This document shows, in pieces, positions 34,565-42,651 of a stretch of DNA of 64,000 nt (position 1 is the first letter of the stretch; each line of letters opens with the position of its first letter). The stretch is taken from contig JASGMJ010000011.1 in assembly GCA_030156535.1 (NCBI GenBank), positions 1-64,000 on the forward strand, given 5' to 3'. This DNA comes from Candidatus Sumerlaeota bacterium. Lineage in GTDB: Bacteria > Sumerlaeota > Sumerlaeia > SLMS01 > JAHLLQ01. The notes under the pieces were generated by a model. The model worked only from the letters and a program-made list of their open reading frames with translations. It had not been told where the DNA came from and did not search any database. The position numbers and the translations under genes were made by a program.

Positions 34565-34642
34565 CGTGCATGACCTCCTGCTCGAATAGTCAGTGAGAGA
34601 GTGACCGGCGCGCGGCCGGCGGATTCGGATTTCGCCCGGCGA

Positions 34643-35245
34643 TCAGTCGCCGATCAGGCGAATCTGGCGGTAACGCAGCCGTGCCTGCTCCACGAGTTCC
34701 TTCACTTTCGGGTCGGATGACGTCGAGTACTCGTCCGTGATCATCTTGTAGTACGGCTGGGCTTTCGGCGGCTGCTTCATGTTGTCCCACGTCTGCCCCA
34801 TTCCCATCAGCGCCGTGATGCGCACCTGGTCGTCTTCCGGGTACTTCTGGAGGCAGTGTTCGAACTGGGCCAGCGCCTTCTCGTTCTGCTTCAGTTCCTG
34901 ATAGATGCTGCCAACGATGGCGGCTGCCGCCGGCGTGTAGCGCTTGTCGTCCGGGAAGCGCTTCTCCACCGCCTGGTAGGCCACGATGGCCTTCAGGAGT
35001 TCCTCTTCCCGCTTCTTCTGGTCATAGATTCCCCGCGCCTCCTGGAACTGAATGTCGGCGACGAAGAACTGCTCGCGGGCCGTGTCCTCTTCGGGCACCA
35101 TGACTTTCGGCAGCTGTGCCTCGCGTTTGCAGGTGGCCCCCATCAGGGTGAACAGCACGGCGCCCAGCAGAAGGATGCGGCTGGCAATGCGGCAGACTGG
35201 GCGGCTGGCTGGGCGGCAGGATGTCGATTGTGCGTGGCAGGTCAT
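34643..35245 (-). CDS. secreted TPR-repeat protein (BamD/YbgF-like arrangement)
   Basis: 200 residues. N-terminal hydrophobic signal (ILLLGAVLFTLMGATC); the Cys might be lipidated but the box GATC is not a good lipobox. Then helical repeats with TPR spacing: AIVAYQAVEKRFPDDKRY, ALAQFEHCLQKYPEDDQV and AQPYYKMITDEYSTSSD, each ending in a P-acidic turn as in BamD-type TPRs. Probably a periplasmic scaffold. Heads the DUF4139 operon. Confidence 0.72.
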   Translation of the reverse strand: MTCHAQSTSCRPASRPVCRIASRILLLGAVLFTLMGATCKREAQLPKVMVPEEDTAREQFFVADIQFQEARGIYDQKKREEELLKAIVAYQAVEKRFPDDKRYTPAAAAIVGSIYQELKQNEKALAQFEHCLQKYPEDDQVRITALMGMGQTWDNMKQPPKAQPYYKMITDEYSTSSDPKVKELVEQARLRYRQIRLIGD

Positions 35246-35305
35246 CGTTTCTCACTTCTCCCGGATAAGATGGACAGAGCCCGGAGCTCCCGGGTTCCCG
35301 TTCGC

Positions 35306-35336
35306 AAAAAAAAAGGTGTTCGGGGCTCAATGCCCC
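35306..35336 (-). terminator. terminator overlapping the ruvX stop codon
   Basis: On the minus strand ggggc attga gcccc (35336-35322) includes the ruvX TGA, followed 7 bases later by nine T (35314-35306). A short stem, so efficiency is uncertain. Confidence 0.5.
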
Positions 35337-35749
35337 TCACTGTCGAGATACTCTTGCAACATGACGGCGGCGGCAACCGAATCGACGCGTCCCCGTTCCC
35401 GATCTCCGGGCCCGAGGATGTCGCGCGCTTCCGCCGTGGTGTAGCGCTCGTCCCACTCCACGATTGTCAGCCCTGGCAGGCGCCGCGCCAGCGAGCGCAC
35501 GAACGCCCGCGTCTTTTCCGCCTGTTCGCCCTCCGCCCCATCCTCGCGGAAAGGTATCCCGACAACAACTGTCCCTATTGTGTATTTCTCGACCAGTTGC
35601 TCCAGTGCATTGAGCACTGCCCGCCGCCCCGTGCGCTCCACCGCCGCCAGCGTCGTGGCGATCACCCACGACTCCGAAACGGCCACGCCAATCTTGGCGT
35701 CGCCCACGTCCAGCGCCATCACGCTTCCGCGCTCGCTCTGCTTGTTCAT
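35327..35749 (-). CDS. ruvX: YqgF/RuvX-family Holliday junction resolvase-like protein
   Basis: 140 residues. Catalytic motifs: ALDVGDAKIGVAVS (first Asp), GIPFREDG, EWDERYTT (second acidic site) and VDSVAAAVMLQEYL (third Asp), in the normal order of the RNase H-like YqgF fold. Role in processing rRNA ends and possibly DNA junctions. Start 35749 chosen to fit family length. Confidence 0.9.
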   Translation of the reverse strand: MNKQSERGSVMALDVGDAKIGVAVSESWVIATTLAAVERTGRRAVLNALEQLVEKYTIGTVVVGIPFREDGAEGEQAEKTRAFVRSLARRLPGLTIVEWDERYTTAEARDILGPGDRERGRVDSVAAAVMLQEYLDSEGH

Positions 35750-35901
35750 CGGATACCCCAGTCTGTCATCGCTCCCGCCGCCCAAGTTGCTGCCCCTAGG
35801 GCACGGCCAAGCCCCCGAGAGGACAATCGAAAGTCTCTCATCTTGCCATTGTCCGTCGCCTGTCTGGGCAGTAGACTCCTTTACCGCGTTGGAGGTTGGG
35901 A

Positions 35902-36495
35902 ATGCCGCTGCTCGACGCCATGGAAGCCGCTGACTACGTCCTGTTCTCCACGGGAGTGCTGCTGCTCCTGTTCGGCTGGGTGCTCTACCGGGTGGCCCTC
36001 AAGATGACCGGCGCCGTTTTTGGCGCGACCATCGGCATGGGGCTGGGAGCCGTGCTCGCGGCCTTCGCCGGTTGGGAGTCGCTCGGCACCGTCCTGGCCC
36101 TCGTCTGTGGGGGAGTTCTGGGTGCCGGAGCGGGGATCCTCGTCATCGAGACCTTCGGCGCCCTGGCGTTTTTCGTGATCGGAGCGTTTCTGTCCGGATG
36201 GGCGTTTACGGAGTTCGCTCCGGCCGTCCGGTCCTTCTTCCCGGAGGTTGACCCCGACCTTGTCTTCTTCGGAGGCGCCGTCACGGTCATCATTGTGGGC
36301 GGGTTGTTGTTCTTTCTGTTCCGCAAATTCATCGTCGCACTGGGGTCTGCTGCCATTGGCAGCATTCTCGTGATGGTGGCGTTGGATTGGCCGGCCGGGG
36401 GAACTCCGTTGATCGTGATCTTTCCGATTGGCTTGATTGTCCAACTCATACCGCGGCGCCGACGCGGCGATGAGGACGACGATGACGAGGATTGA
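35902..36495 (+). CDS. multi-pass membrane protein, unknown function
   Basis: 197 residues with about seven hydrophobic segments and a very charged C-terminus (RRRRGDEDDDDED). Gly- and Ala-rich helices resemble TMEM198/DUF4203-type proteins, but I cannot confirm this. GGAGG stands upstream of ATG 35902. Its end overlaps the next gene by 14 bases. Confidence 0.65.
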   Translation: MPLLDAMEAADYVLFSTGVLLLLFGWVLYRVALKMTGAVFGATIGMGLGAVLAAFAGWESLGTVLALVCGGVLGAGAGILVIETFGALAFFVIGAFLSGWAFTEFAPAVRSFFPEVDPDLVFFGGAVTVIIVGGLLFFLFRKFIVALGSAAIGSILVMVALDWPAGGTPLIVIFPIGLIVQLIPRRRRGDEDDDDED

Positions 36496-37612
36496 ACCCG
36501 GTCCCGGTCTGGACCCGCCGCCCGCCTTCGGCCCTCTTGCCCGCCGTCTTGATCCTCTCCTCGCCGCCGAGGACACCAACGTCCTTTACCGCGCCTTCCG
36601 CATCCGCCGAACCGTGCATCGGCGTGGTACGTGGCAGCAATTTCTGGAGAACATGCGCACGGGCCATTTCAATCCGCTGGCCCCCGGAACGGTGCGCGTC
36701 GTTTTCCCCGTCGTCTGTACCGTCCTTTCTCTCGTGATGTTTCCGTTTGTGGGATGGAAGGCGCCCATTCTGTTCGGCACTCTGCTTGCCATTGTTGCCG
36801 TGGTTGCATTGACAAAAAACGAGACGGGGGCGTTGCCGCGTCGTGTCGGGTCCATTTTCGGCAATCGGAAAGCAGCTCATCCCGCCAGGTTCGACGTTTG
36901 GATGTTGGGCAGGCCAGCGGGTGAAATCATCGAGGCGATCTATCTGGAGAGTTCCGAAGGAAATCTGCGCGTCGCCAGCATTGTCATTCTGGGCACTGCC
37001 CTTCTCATTGCCAGGGAAACGTTCAAGGCTGAGTCGGCGGGTTCACCGGCCCACGTCTTTTTCCTGTTCGCACTCGGAGTGATGGCTTTTGAGGCCGTGT
37101 TGATACTTCACCATGTGGTGGGTGCCATTATCATCGGCAACTTGAACGCTTTCCTCAACCACTGGTACTTGCAGGCCGATTTCCGCCGCTATGCACGAAA
37201 GAGTGTCCGCAGGGCCGGCGAGGGGTGCCTGGCTTCCGTTTCCATCATGGTGATCCTGGTGGCCTTTCTTCCTCTTGTTGGCGGCCTGGTTGTTCTCGTT
37301 CTCATCGGCCTCAACCGGAACCCGGCGCTTTCGGCTCTGATCCGCGAATTCTTCACAGGGCTGGGCGGCTGGAACACCAGCAGTATTCTGCTCCTGCTGA
37401 CGGCGGGTGGGCTCGAAGCAAGCCGAAGCAACTCCATTCGCCAGCACGTCCGGCTGTTTGGACACATGAAGCGCCGCGCCGAGTTCCTGTACCACGCCTA
37501 CATGTCCGTTGTCGCATCAAAAGACCCCGACGGCCTGCGCTGGGCTCTCGAAACCTACGGTGAACCGCTCGAAGCAATGCCGCCCAAGCTCAAGAGTCCC
37601 TTGCGTACCTGA
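36482..37612 (+). CDS. multi-pass membrane protein, unknown function
   Basis: 376 residues from ATG 36482 (GAGGA upstream), overlapping the previous gene. A cytoplasmic-looking N-terminus (about residues 1-70), then two close helices, a soluble segment, and a cluster of four or five helices in the middle and C-terminal half (for example VSIMVILVAFLPLVGGLVVL). No family recognised. Translational overlap suggests it works with the preceding membrane protein. Confidence 0.65.
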   Translation: MTRIEPGPGLDPPPAFGPLARRLDPLLAAEDTNVLYRAFRIRRTVHRRGTWQQFLENMRTGHFNPLAPGTVRVVFPVVCTVLSLVMFPFVGWKAPILFGTLLAIVAVVALTKNETGALPRRVGSIFGNRKAAHPARFDVWMLGRPAGEIIEAIYLESSEGNLRVASIVILGTALLIARETFKAESAGSPAHVFFLFALGVMAFEAVLILHHVVGAIIIGNLNAFLNHWYLQADFRRYARKSVRRAGEGCLASVSIMVILVAFLPLVGGLVVLVLIGLNRNPALSALIREFFTGLGGWNTSSILLLLTAGGLEASRSNSIRQHVRLFGHMKRRAEFLYHAYMSVVASKDPDGLRWALETYGEPLEAMPPKLKSPLRT

Positions 37613-37663
37613 CGCCGCCCCCGCTCAATTTTCGTCATCGCTTTCCACCAAGGCTCCGGCGCC

Positions 37664-39085
37664 GTGTCCATGCTCCCGCGCTCCTTCCGTACTGATCCCG
37701 CCCGTGTCGCCAGTCTGGCTGTTGGCCTGCTTGCCCTGCTGCTGATTGTTTCCACCGCAGGACTCGGTGTCATGCTCCGGAACTCGTGGCGTGCCCAGCA
37801 GGACCTCCTGCGCCATGGCCTCGAAACCAGCGCCGTTGTCATTGCCCGTGCCCTCACGGCCGACAGTCTCTTCTTCATCGATGCCGCCTACGATCCCGAA
37901 ACGGGCACCACGCGCCGCGAGACGCTGGCCGAGTACGCCGAACTCCCGTCGGCTCTCGCTCTTCAACTGGCTCTTGCAGAAGTCTCCCACTCCCATCCCG
38001 AGCTTGACGTGGCGATTCTGGCCCCCGATGGAGGCGTTCTCGTCGATAGCGACGGAATCCACACGGAGGAGAAGGAGCCCCTCTTGCTGGAGGCCGACCG
38101 TGACGCTCTCGAAACCGCCGTGCAAGGCACTGCCGCCTCCACGCCTTTCAACTCACAACTTGGCACCCAGCGCGCCTACTACCCCCTGCGCGGCTCAGGC
38201 CAGGAGGTCATCGCTCTTCTTCGCGTCACCTCCTCGGCACCCGGCGCCTTTCCCTACAGCCTGATCGTGCGCCGTCTCACCATCGGCACCCTGCTCTCCG
38301 CCGTCCTCATCGTGCTTCTCTGGATCATGCTGCTGCGCCTGCTGCGGCGCGCCCGCGAGGCCGAACGCGCCGCCCTTCAGGGCGACCGCCTTCGCGCCCT
38401 GGGCACCGCCACCGCCGGCATCGCCCATGAAATCCGCAACCCGCTCGGCATCATGACACTCTCCATCGAGGAACTCCGGGCCTCGTTTGCCGGCATTGGC
38501 GACGAGAAGCTCCGCGCCTCCATCGACGGCCTTGCCGCCGACCTCCACGGCGAGGTCCTGCGCCTCGGCAAGCTCACCAATCAGTTCCTCGACTTCACCC
38601 GGGACGACTCCGCCGACGACAGCATCCCGCTCGACCTCACCCGGGCAGTGCCCGAAACGGTGCGTCTCTTCGAGAAAGGCGCCTCCTCACATCTCAAGAT
38701 CGCCTGCCGTGGCTCGGAAGAACCGGTCCGCGTTTACTTTGGCGAAAACCGCCTGCGCCAGGTGCTGCTCAACTTGTTGCGCAACGCCGCCGAAGCAATG
38801 GCGCGCCAGCCCACCGGACGCATCGATGTGACCGTTGCCCGCGCCCGCGAGCACGCCGTCATCGAAGTCCGCGACACGGGCCCCGGCATGGACGCCGCAA
38901 CGCTCGACCGCGTCTTCGATCCATTCTACACAACGCGCCCGGATGGCTCGGGGCTGGGGCTTTCGCTCAGCCGCTCGCTCATCGACGCCTCCGGAGGACG
39001 CCTGTACATTTACAGCAAGAAGGGCGAGGGCACCACCGTGCGCCTCGAATTCCCCTTGGCGCGGACACTCGGGACGGAGGGGTGA
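37664..39085 (+). CDS. sensor histidine kinase (orphan)
   Basis: 473 residues from GTG 37664. Membrane helix at ~15-37, periplasmic sensor domain ~40-198, second helix ~203-225, then HisKA with GIAHEIRNPLGIM (His 255 phosphorylated), N-box LLNLLRNAAEAM, G1 DTGPGMD, F-box VFDPFYTTRPDG and G2 GLGLSLS. All catalytic parts present. No response regulator adjacent, and the gene after it is unrelated, so its partner lies elsewhere. Confidence 0.92.
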   Translation: MSMLPRSFRTDPARVASLAVGLLALLLIVSTAGLGVMLRNSWRAQQDLLRHGLETSAVVIARALTADSLFFIDAAYDPETGTTRRETLAEYAELPSALALQLALAEVSHSHPELDVAILAPDGGVLVDSDGIHTEEKEPLLLEADRDALETAVQGTAASTPFNSQLGTQRAYYPLRGSGQEVIALLRVTSSAPGAFPYSLIVRRLTIGTLLSAVLIVLLWIMLLRLLRRAREAERAALQGDRLRALGTATAGIAHEIRNPLGIMTLSIEELRASFAGIGDEKLRASIDGLAADLHGEVLRLGKLTNQFLDFTRDDSADDSIPLDLTRAVPETVRLFEKGASSHLKIACRGSEEPVRVYFGENRLRQVLLNLLRNAAEAMARQPTGRIDVTVARAREHAVIEVRDTGPGMDAATLDRVFDPFYTTRPDGSGLGLSLSRSLIDASGGRLYIYSKKGEGTTVRLEFPLARTLGTEG

Positions 39086-39358
39086 AGTTCGATGTTCCGC
39101 TCTCCTCCCATATTTCCCCCCAGTAGTATCTGTTTTCCCCAATTTGTTTTTTTGCCGGGAACCCGGCGGGGCGCTTTGTTGTCCGAGCAACCAAAATGGG
39201 GGAATTCCGCCCGCTGCGAGCGTCCCGGCCACCCGCCGCTTAGCCGTTGACAGAAAGCCCCCCGCGTCCTGATTCTATAACGGTTGCAAGCGAACGGGCC
39301 CCGTGCTCGTCGCAGGCAGGCAAATCAAGACGCGTCAATCCTCTCCGGAGAGCCGGAC

Positions 39359-40588
39359 ATGGCCGAATTTTTTTACGAAGCTCTCGACAAAGGCGGCAAG
39401 CAAGTTCGCGGCGTGATCGAGGCGGCCAACGAAGACGTCATTATCGAGAAGCTGCGCGGCATGGGGTACTACCCCCTGAAGGTCGTTCAGCACAAGACCG
39501 GCGCGAAGGACATGGACATCTTCGCGCTTCCCGGCGTGCGCAACGTCATGCACCGCATCAAGACGAAGCACGTCATGACGTTCAGCCGCCAGCTCGCCAC
39601 CCTGATCGACGCCGGCCTGCCCATCATCCGCTCGCTGTTCATTCTCTCCGAGCAGGTGGAGTCCGTCGTCTTCAAAGAGAAAATCGGCGCCATGATCAAG
39701 GACATCGAGGGAGGGGCCTCGCTCTCCGAGTCCATGGCCAAGCACCCCAAGGTTTTCGACAACCTGTATGTCAACATGGTGCGCGCTGGTGAGATCGGCG
39801 GTGTGCTCGAGGCCGTTCTCGACAAGATCGCCTTCTTCCTGGAGAAACGCGAAGCCCTGAAGGGCAAAGTCAAGTCCGCCATGATGTACCCGGTCGTCGT
39901 CTCGGTGCTCGCCGGACTGATCGTCGGCTTCATCCTGTGGAAGATCATGCCGCGCTTCGTCATCATTTTCGAGCAGCTCGGCGCCGAACTCCCCATGCTG
40001 ACACTTGCCCTCGTCAAGGCATCGGAAATCCTCGTCGAAAAAACCTGGATCGTGGTCGTCATTGCTATCGTCTTGTTTGTTGGCTTCAAGCAGATCAACA
40101 GCACGAAGAACGGCAAGTACATGATCGACCGCATTTCGATGAAACTGCCGGTGCTCGGGCAGTTGCTGCGCAAGGTGGCGATCGCGCGTTTCGCCGGTAC
40201 GCTGGCGACGCTGGTCACGGCTGGTGTGCCGATTCTCCAGGCGCTCGACATCGTTCGTGACACGTCGGGCAACGAAGTCATCGCCCGCGCCATGGACAAG
40301 GTTTACCAGTCCGTGAAGGACGGCGACACGATCCACGAGCCGCTGGCCGAATGCTCAGTCTTCCCGCCGCTCGTCGTCCACATGGTGGCCGTCGGCGAGG
40401 AAACCGGTGCCATCGACCAGATGCTCGAGAAGGTGTCCGAGGCTTACGAGCGCGAGGTCGACGACACGGTGAACGCCCTTACGTCGATTCTCGAACCGCT
40501 GCTGATCGTGTTCCTCGGGGTGATCGTCGGCGTCATCGTCGTTGCGCTCTACCTGCCGCTCTTCAGCATCCCGAAGGTCGTCAAGTAA
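39359..40588 (+). CDS. GspF/PilC-family inner-membrane platform protein (orphan)
   Basis: 409 residues, normal length. An N-terminal segment (FFYEALDKGGKQVRGVIEA) then two T2SSF repeats, each a helical bundle: SRQLATLIDAGLPIIRSL and ARFAGTLATLVTAGVPILQALD, followed by VRAGEIGGVLE and VGEETGAIDQML. Three membrane helices. Such proteins are the core of type IV pilus or type II secretion assembly platforms. No ATPase, pilin or secretin is adjacent. Start 39359 has GGAG upstream. ttgaca at 39247 and tataac at 39276 lie upstream but 23 bp apart, too far for a standard promoter. Confidence 0.93.
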   Translation: MAEFFYEALDKGGKQVRGVIEAANEDVIIEKLRGMGYYPLKVVQHKTGAKDMDIFALPGVRNVMHRIKTKHVMTFSRQLATLIDAGLPIIRSLFILSEQVESVVFKEKIGAMIKDIEGGASLSESMAKHPKVFDNLYVNMVRAGEIGGVLEAVLDKIAFFLEKREALKGKVKSAMMYPVVVSVLAGLIVGFILWKIMPRFVIIFEQLGAELPMLTLALVKASEILVEKTWIVVVIAIVLFVGFKQINSTKNGKYMIDRISMKLPVLGQLLRKVAIARFAGTLATLVTAGVPILQALDIVRDTSGNEVIARAMDKVYQSVKDGDTIHEPLAECSVFPPLVVHMVAVGEETGAIDQMLEKVSEAYEREVDDTVNALTSILEPLLIVFLGVIVGVIVVALYLPLFSIPKVVK

Positions 40589-40619
40589 CCCGCCCCCTCT
40601 CCAACAACGAAGTCTCTTC

Positions 40620-40648
40620 CGGGCGCTCCGCAATGGAGCGCCCGTTTT
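40620..40648 (+). terminator. Rho-independent terminator after gspF/pilC
   Basis: Stem cgggcgctcc / ggagcgcccg (40620-40629 / 40635-40644), then tttt. Confidence 0.85.
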
Positions 40649-40771
40649 CTTGGCCGGGAGCCCCCGTCTCTTCCTCTCTTGCCCGGAGCCTCGCCATCTG
40701 GCCCAATTCCTGCCCATAGTTTGGGAGCGGGCCGTTCGGCTCGACTTTTCGCGACGGGGTGGTCCTGCCGG

Positions 40772-42388
40772 ATGTTCCAGTTCATGCGCCCCATTCGGGT
40801 TTTCTTCCGGCTGCTCCCGTTCGTCGTCAGCTTTATTCGCGACTGGAATCGCTTCATCCTGTGGGGATCGCCGCGTGTCCTGACGCCCGAGGGCCACCGG
40901 CGCCGTGCCCGCCGCCTCACGTCCTGCTTCGCCAGTCTTGGCCCCGCCTTCATCAAGGGCGCCCAGGTTCTCGCCACCCGCGAAGACATCATTCCCCGCT
41001 CCTACACCGAGGAACTCAAGACCCTGCAGGACCGTGTCCCCCCGTTCCCCGTGGAGCAGGCGCTCGCCATCATCGAGCGCGAAACCGGCCGTCCGGCCCA
41101 CGAGCTGTTCGATTCCTTCGACCGCGAACCGATCGCCGCGGCCAGCCTGGGCCAGGTCCATCGCGCCGTCTACAAGGGCCGCCCCGTTGCCGTCAAACTC
41201 CTGCGCCCAACCGTCGAGCAGATCGTCAACAACGACCTGCGCGTCGTCGCCTTTCTCACGCGTCTGGTCTATGCCTTCGTCGACAGCTATTTCATCCGCA
41301 ACTTCTGGGACATCCGCAAGGAATTCACCCGGATGATCCGTCAGGAGATGGACTTTCGCAATGAGGAGCTCTACGCCGACCGCTTCCGCCGAAATTTCGC
41401 CCACGACAAACGCTTCCACATTCCCGAGTGCGTTTCCGAGCTGACGAGCCGGTGCATGGTCGTGTTCGAGTTCGTCGATGGCGAGCGCGTCGATGATCCC
41501 GCGGCCATTGCCCGCTGCGGCCTGACTCCCGCCGAAGTCGTTTCGCGGCTGATCGAAGCCTACGTGCGCATGACGGTCATCGACGGTTTCGTCCATGCCG
41601 ATCCGCATCCCGGCAACCTGATGATCCTGCGGGACGGCAGAATCGTGATCCTCGACTACGGCATGGCGCTGGAGTTCTCCGACGAGGTCCGCCTGCTGTT
41701 GCTCAAAGGCTGCTTTGCCGTTGTCCGCAAGGACATCGACACACTCGTCGATTGTTTCTACGGGCTCAACATGGTGGACCCCGCAATCAACCGTGCCCTC
41801 GTTCGCGATGCCGCCGAGACGCTCCTGCGGATTCAGCTCCGTGACGACTTCACGCCGCGCATGATTCAGGACATCGCCGACGACATTCTGGCCACGTTCC
41901 ACCGCTTCCCCCTGCGCATGCCCCAGCAGCTCGTCTTTCTCTTCCGCGCTTCCGCCCTGGTCGAGGGGCTGGGCATGAAGTACGACCAGCATTTCAGCGG
42001 GGTTCGCGAAGCCACCCCCGTCATCAAGCGCCTCATTCGCCAGGTGGCCCTCGATCCCGAGACCAAGGTCTTGGACAAGGCCGCCAAGGAACTCCGGGCA
42101 GCCTGGGGGACGTTCCGTCACGTGCGCATGATCGTGGAGCGTTTCGAGCGCGAAGAGCAGCGCATCCGCGTTCACCCGGCTGACATCGAGACCATCCAGG
42201 ATTTCCTGGCTATCCTGACGCGGCGCCTGGTCGTGGGGCTCGGAGCCATCGGGACGGGGTTGCTTGGCCTGGGAGTCGGACTGACCCACGCAAGCTGGTG
42301 GCCCCCCATTCTCCTCCTCCCCCCGTCGGTGATTGTGCTGCTGCTGGTGCTTCTGCTGCCCATGAAGAAACGGGAACGCCTTCGCTGA
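40772..42388 (+). CDS. UbiB/ABC1/AarF-family atypical kinase
   Basis: 538 residues. Marker motifs: AAASLGQVHRAVYKG (Ala-rich loop), VAVKLLRP (Lys), FVHADPHPGNLMI (catalytic Asp and metal Asn) and ILDYGMA (DFG equivalent). The family's KxGQ signature appears altered: FIKGAQVLATREDIIP instead of FIKLGQ. Two C-terminal membrane helices. UbiB proteins support ubiquinone or other isoprenoid lipid handling, through ATPase rather than protein kinase activity. Start 40772 chosen by similarity; the ribosome binding site is weak. Confidence 0.88.
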   Translation: MFQFMRPIRVFFRLLPFVVSFIRDWNRFILWGSPRVLTPEGHRRRARRLTSCFASLGPAFIKGAQVLATREDIIPRSYTEELKTLQDRVPPFPVEQALAIIERETGRPAHELFDSFDREPIAAASLGQVHRAVYKGRPVAVKLLRPTVEQIVNNDLRVVAFLTRLVYAFVDSYFIRNFWDIRKEFTRMIRQEMDFRNEELYADRFRRNFAHDKRFHIPECVSELTSRCMVVFEFVDGERVDDPAAIARCGLTPAEVVSRLIEAYVRMTVIDGFVHADPHPGNLMILRDGRIVILDYGMALEFSDEVRLLLLKGCFAVVRKDIDTLVDCFYGLNMVDPAINRALVRDAAETLLRIQLRDDFTPRMIQDIADDILATFHRFPLRMPQQLVFLFRASALVEGLGMKYDQHFSGVREATPVIKRLIRQVALDPETKVLDKAAKELRAAWGTFRHVRMIVERFEREEQRIRVHPADIETIQDFLAILTRRLVVGLGAIGTGLLGLGVGLTHASWWPPILLLPPSVIVLLLVLLLPMKKRERLR

Positions 42389-42651
42389 GCCCCCTCAACC
42401 TCCGTGGATTCAGTGTTTCATGGCGGCGCAAGGGAAGGCCGTCAAAAATCACACCCAGCCTCTCTCTCCGGTTTTATATTTTTATCTGCTCCCTTCATGC
42501 CCCCCGAGAAACTCCTTTCGCGGACATGCCCAATCCCATAAACTTCACAGGCTTTTGAGCAAGGGGCCGCACCAGCGGTCGGCGCGGTTTCTCCGCCATT
42601 TCTTTCCCCAATCGAAGCACCACTGCCTGACTGGACAACTCAAGGATGCCC

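Noticed and set aside
39247..39281. promoter ttgaca ... tataac before gspF/pilC
   Set aside because: The boxes match well but the 23-base spacing is too long for sigma70.
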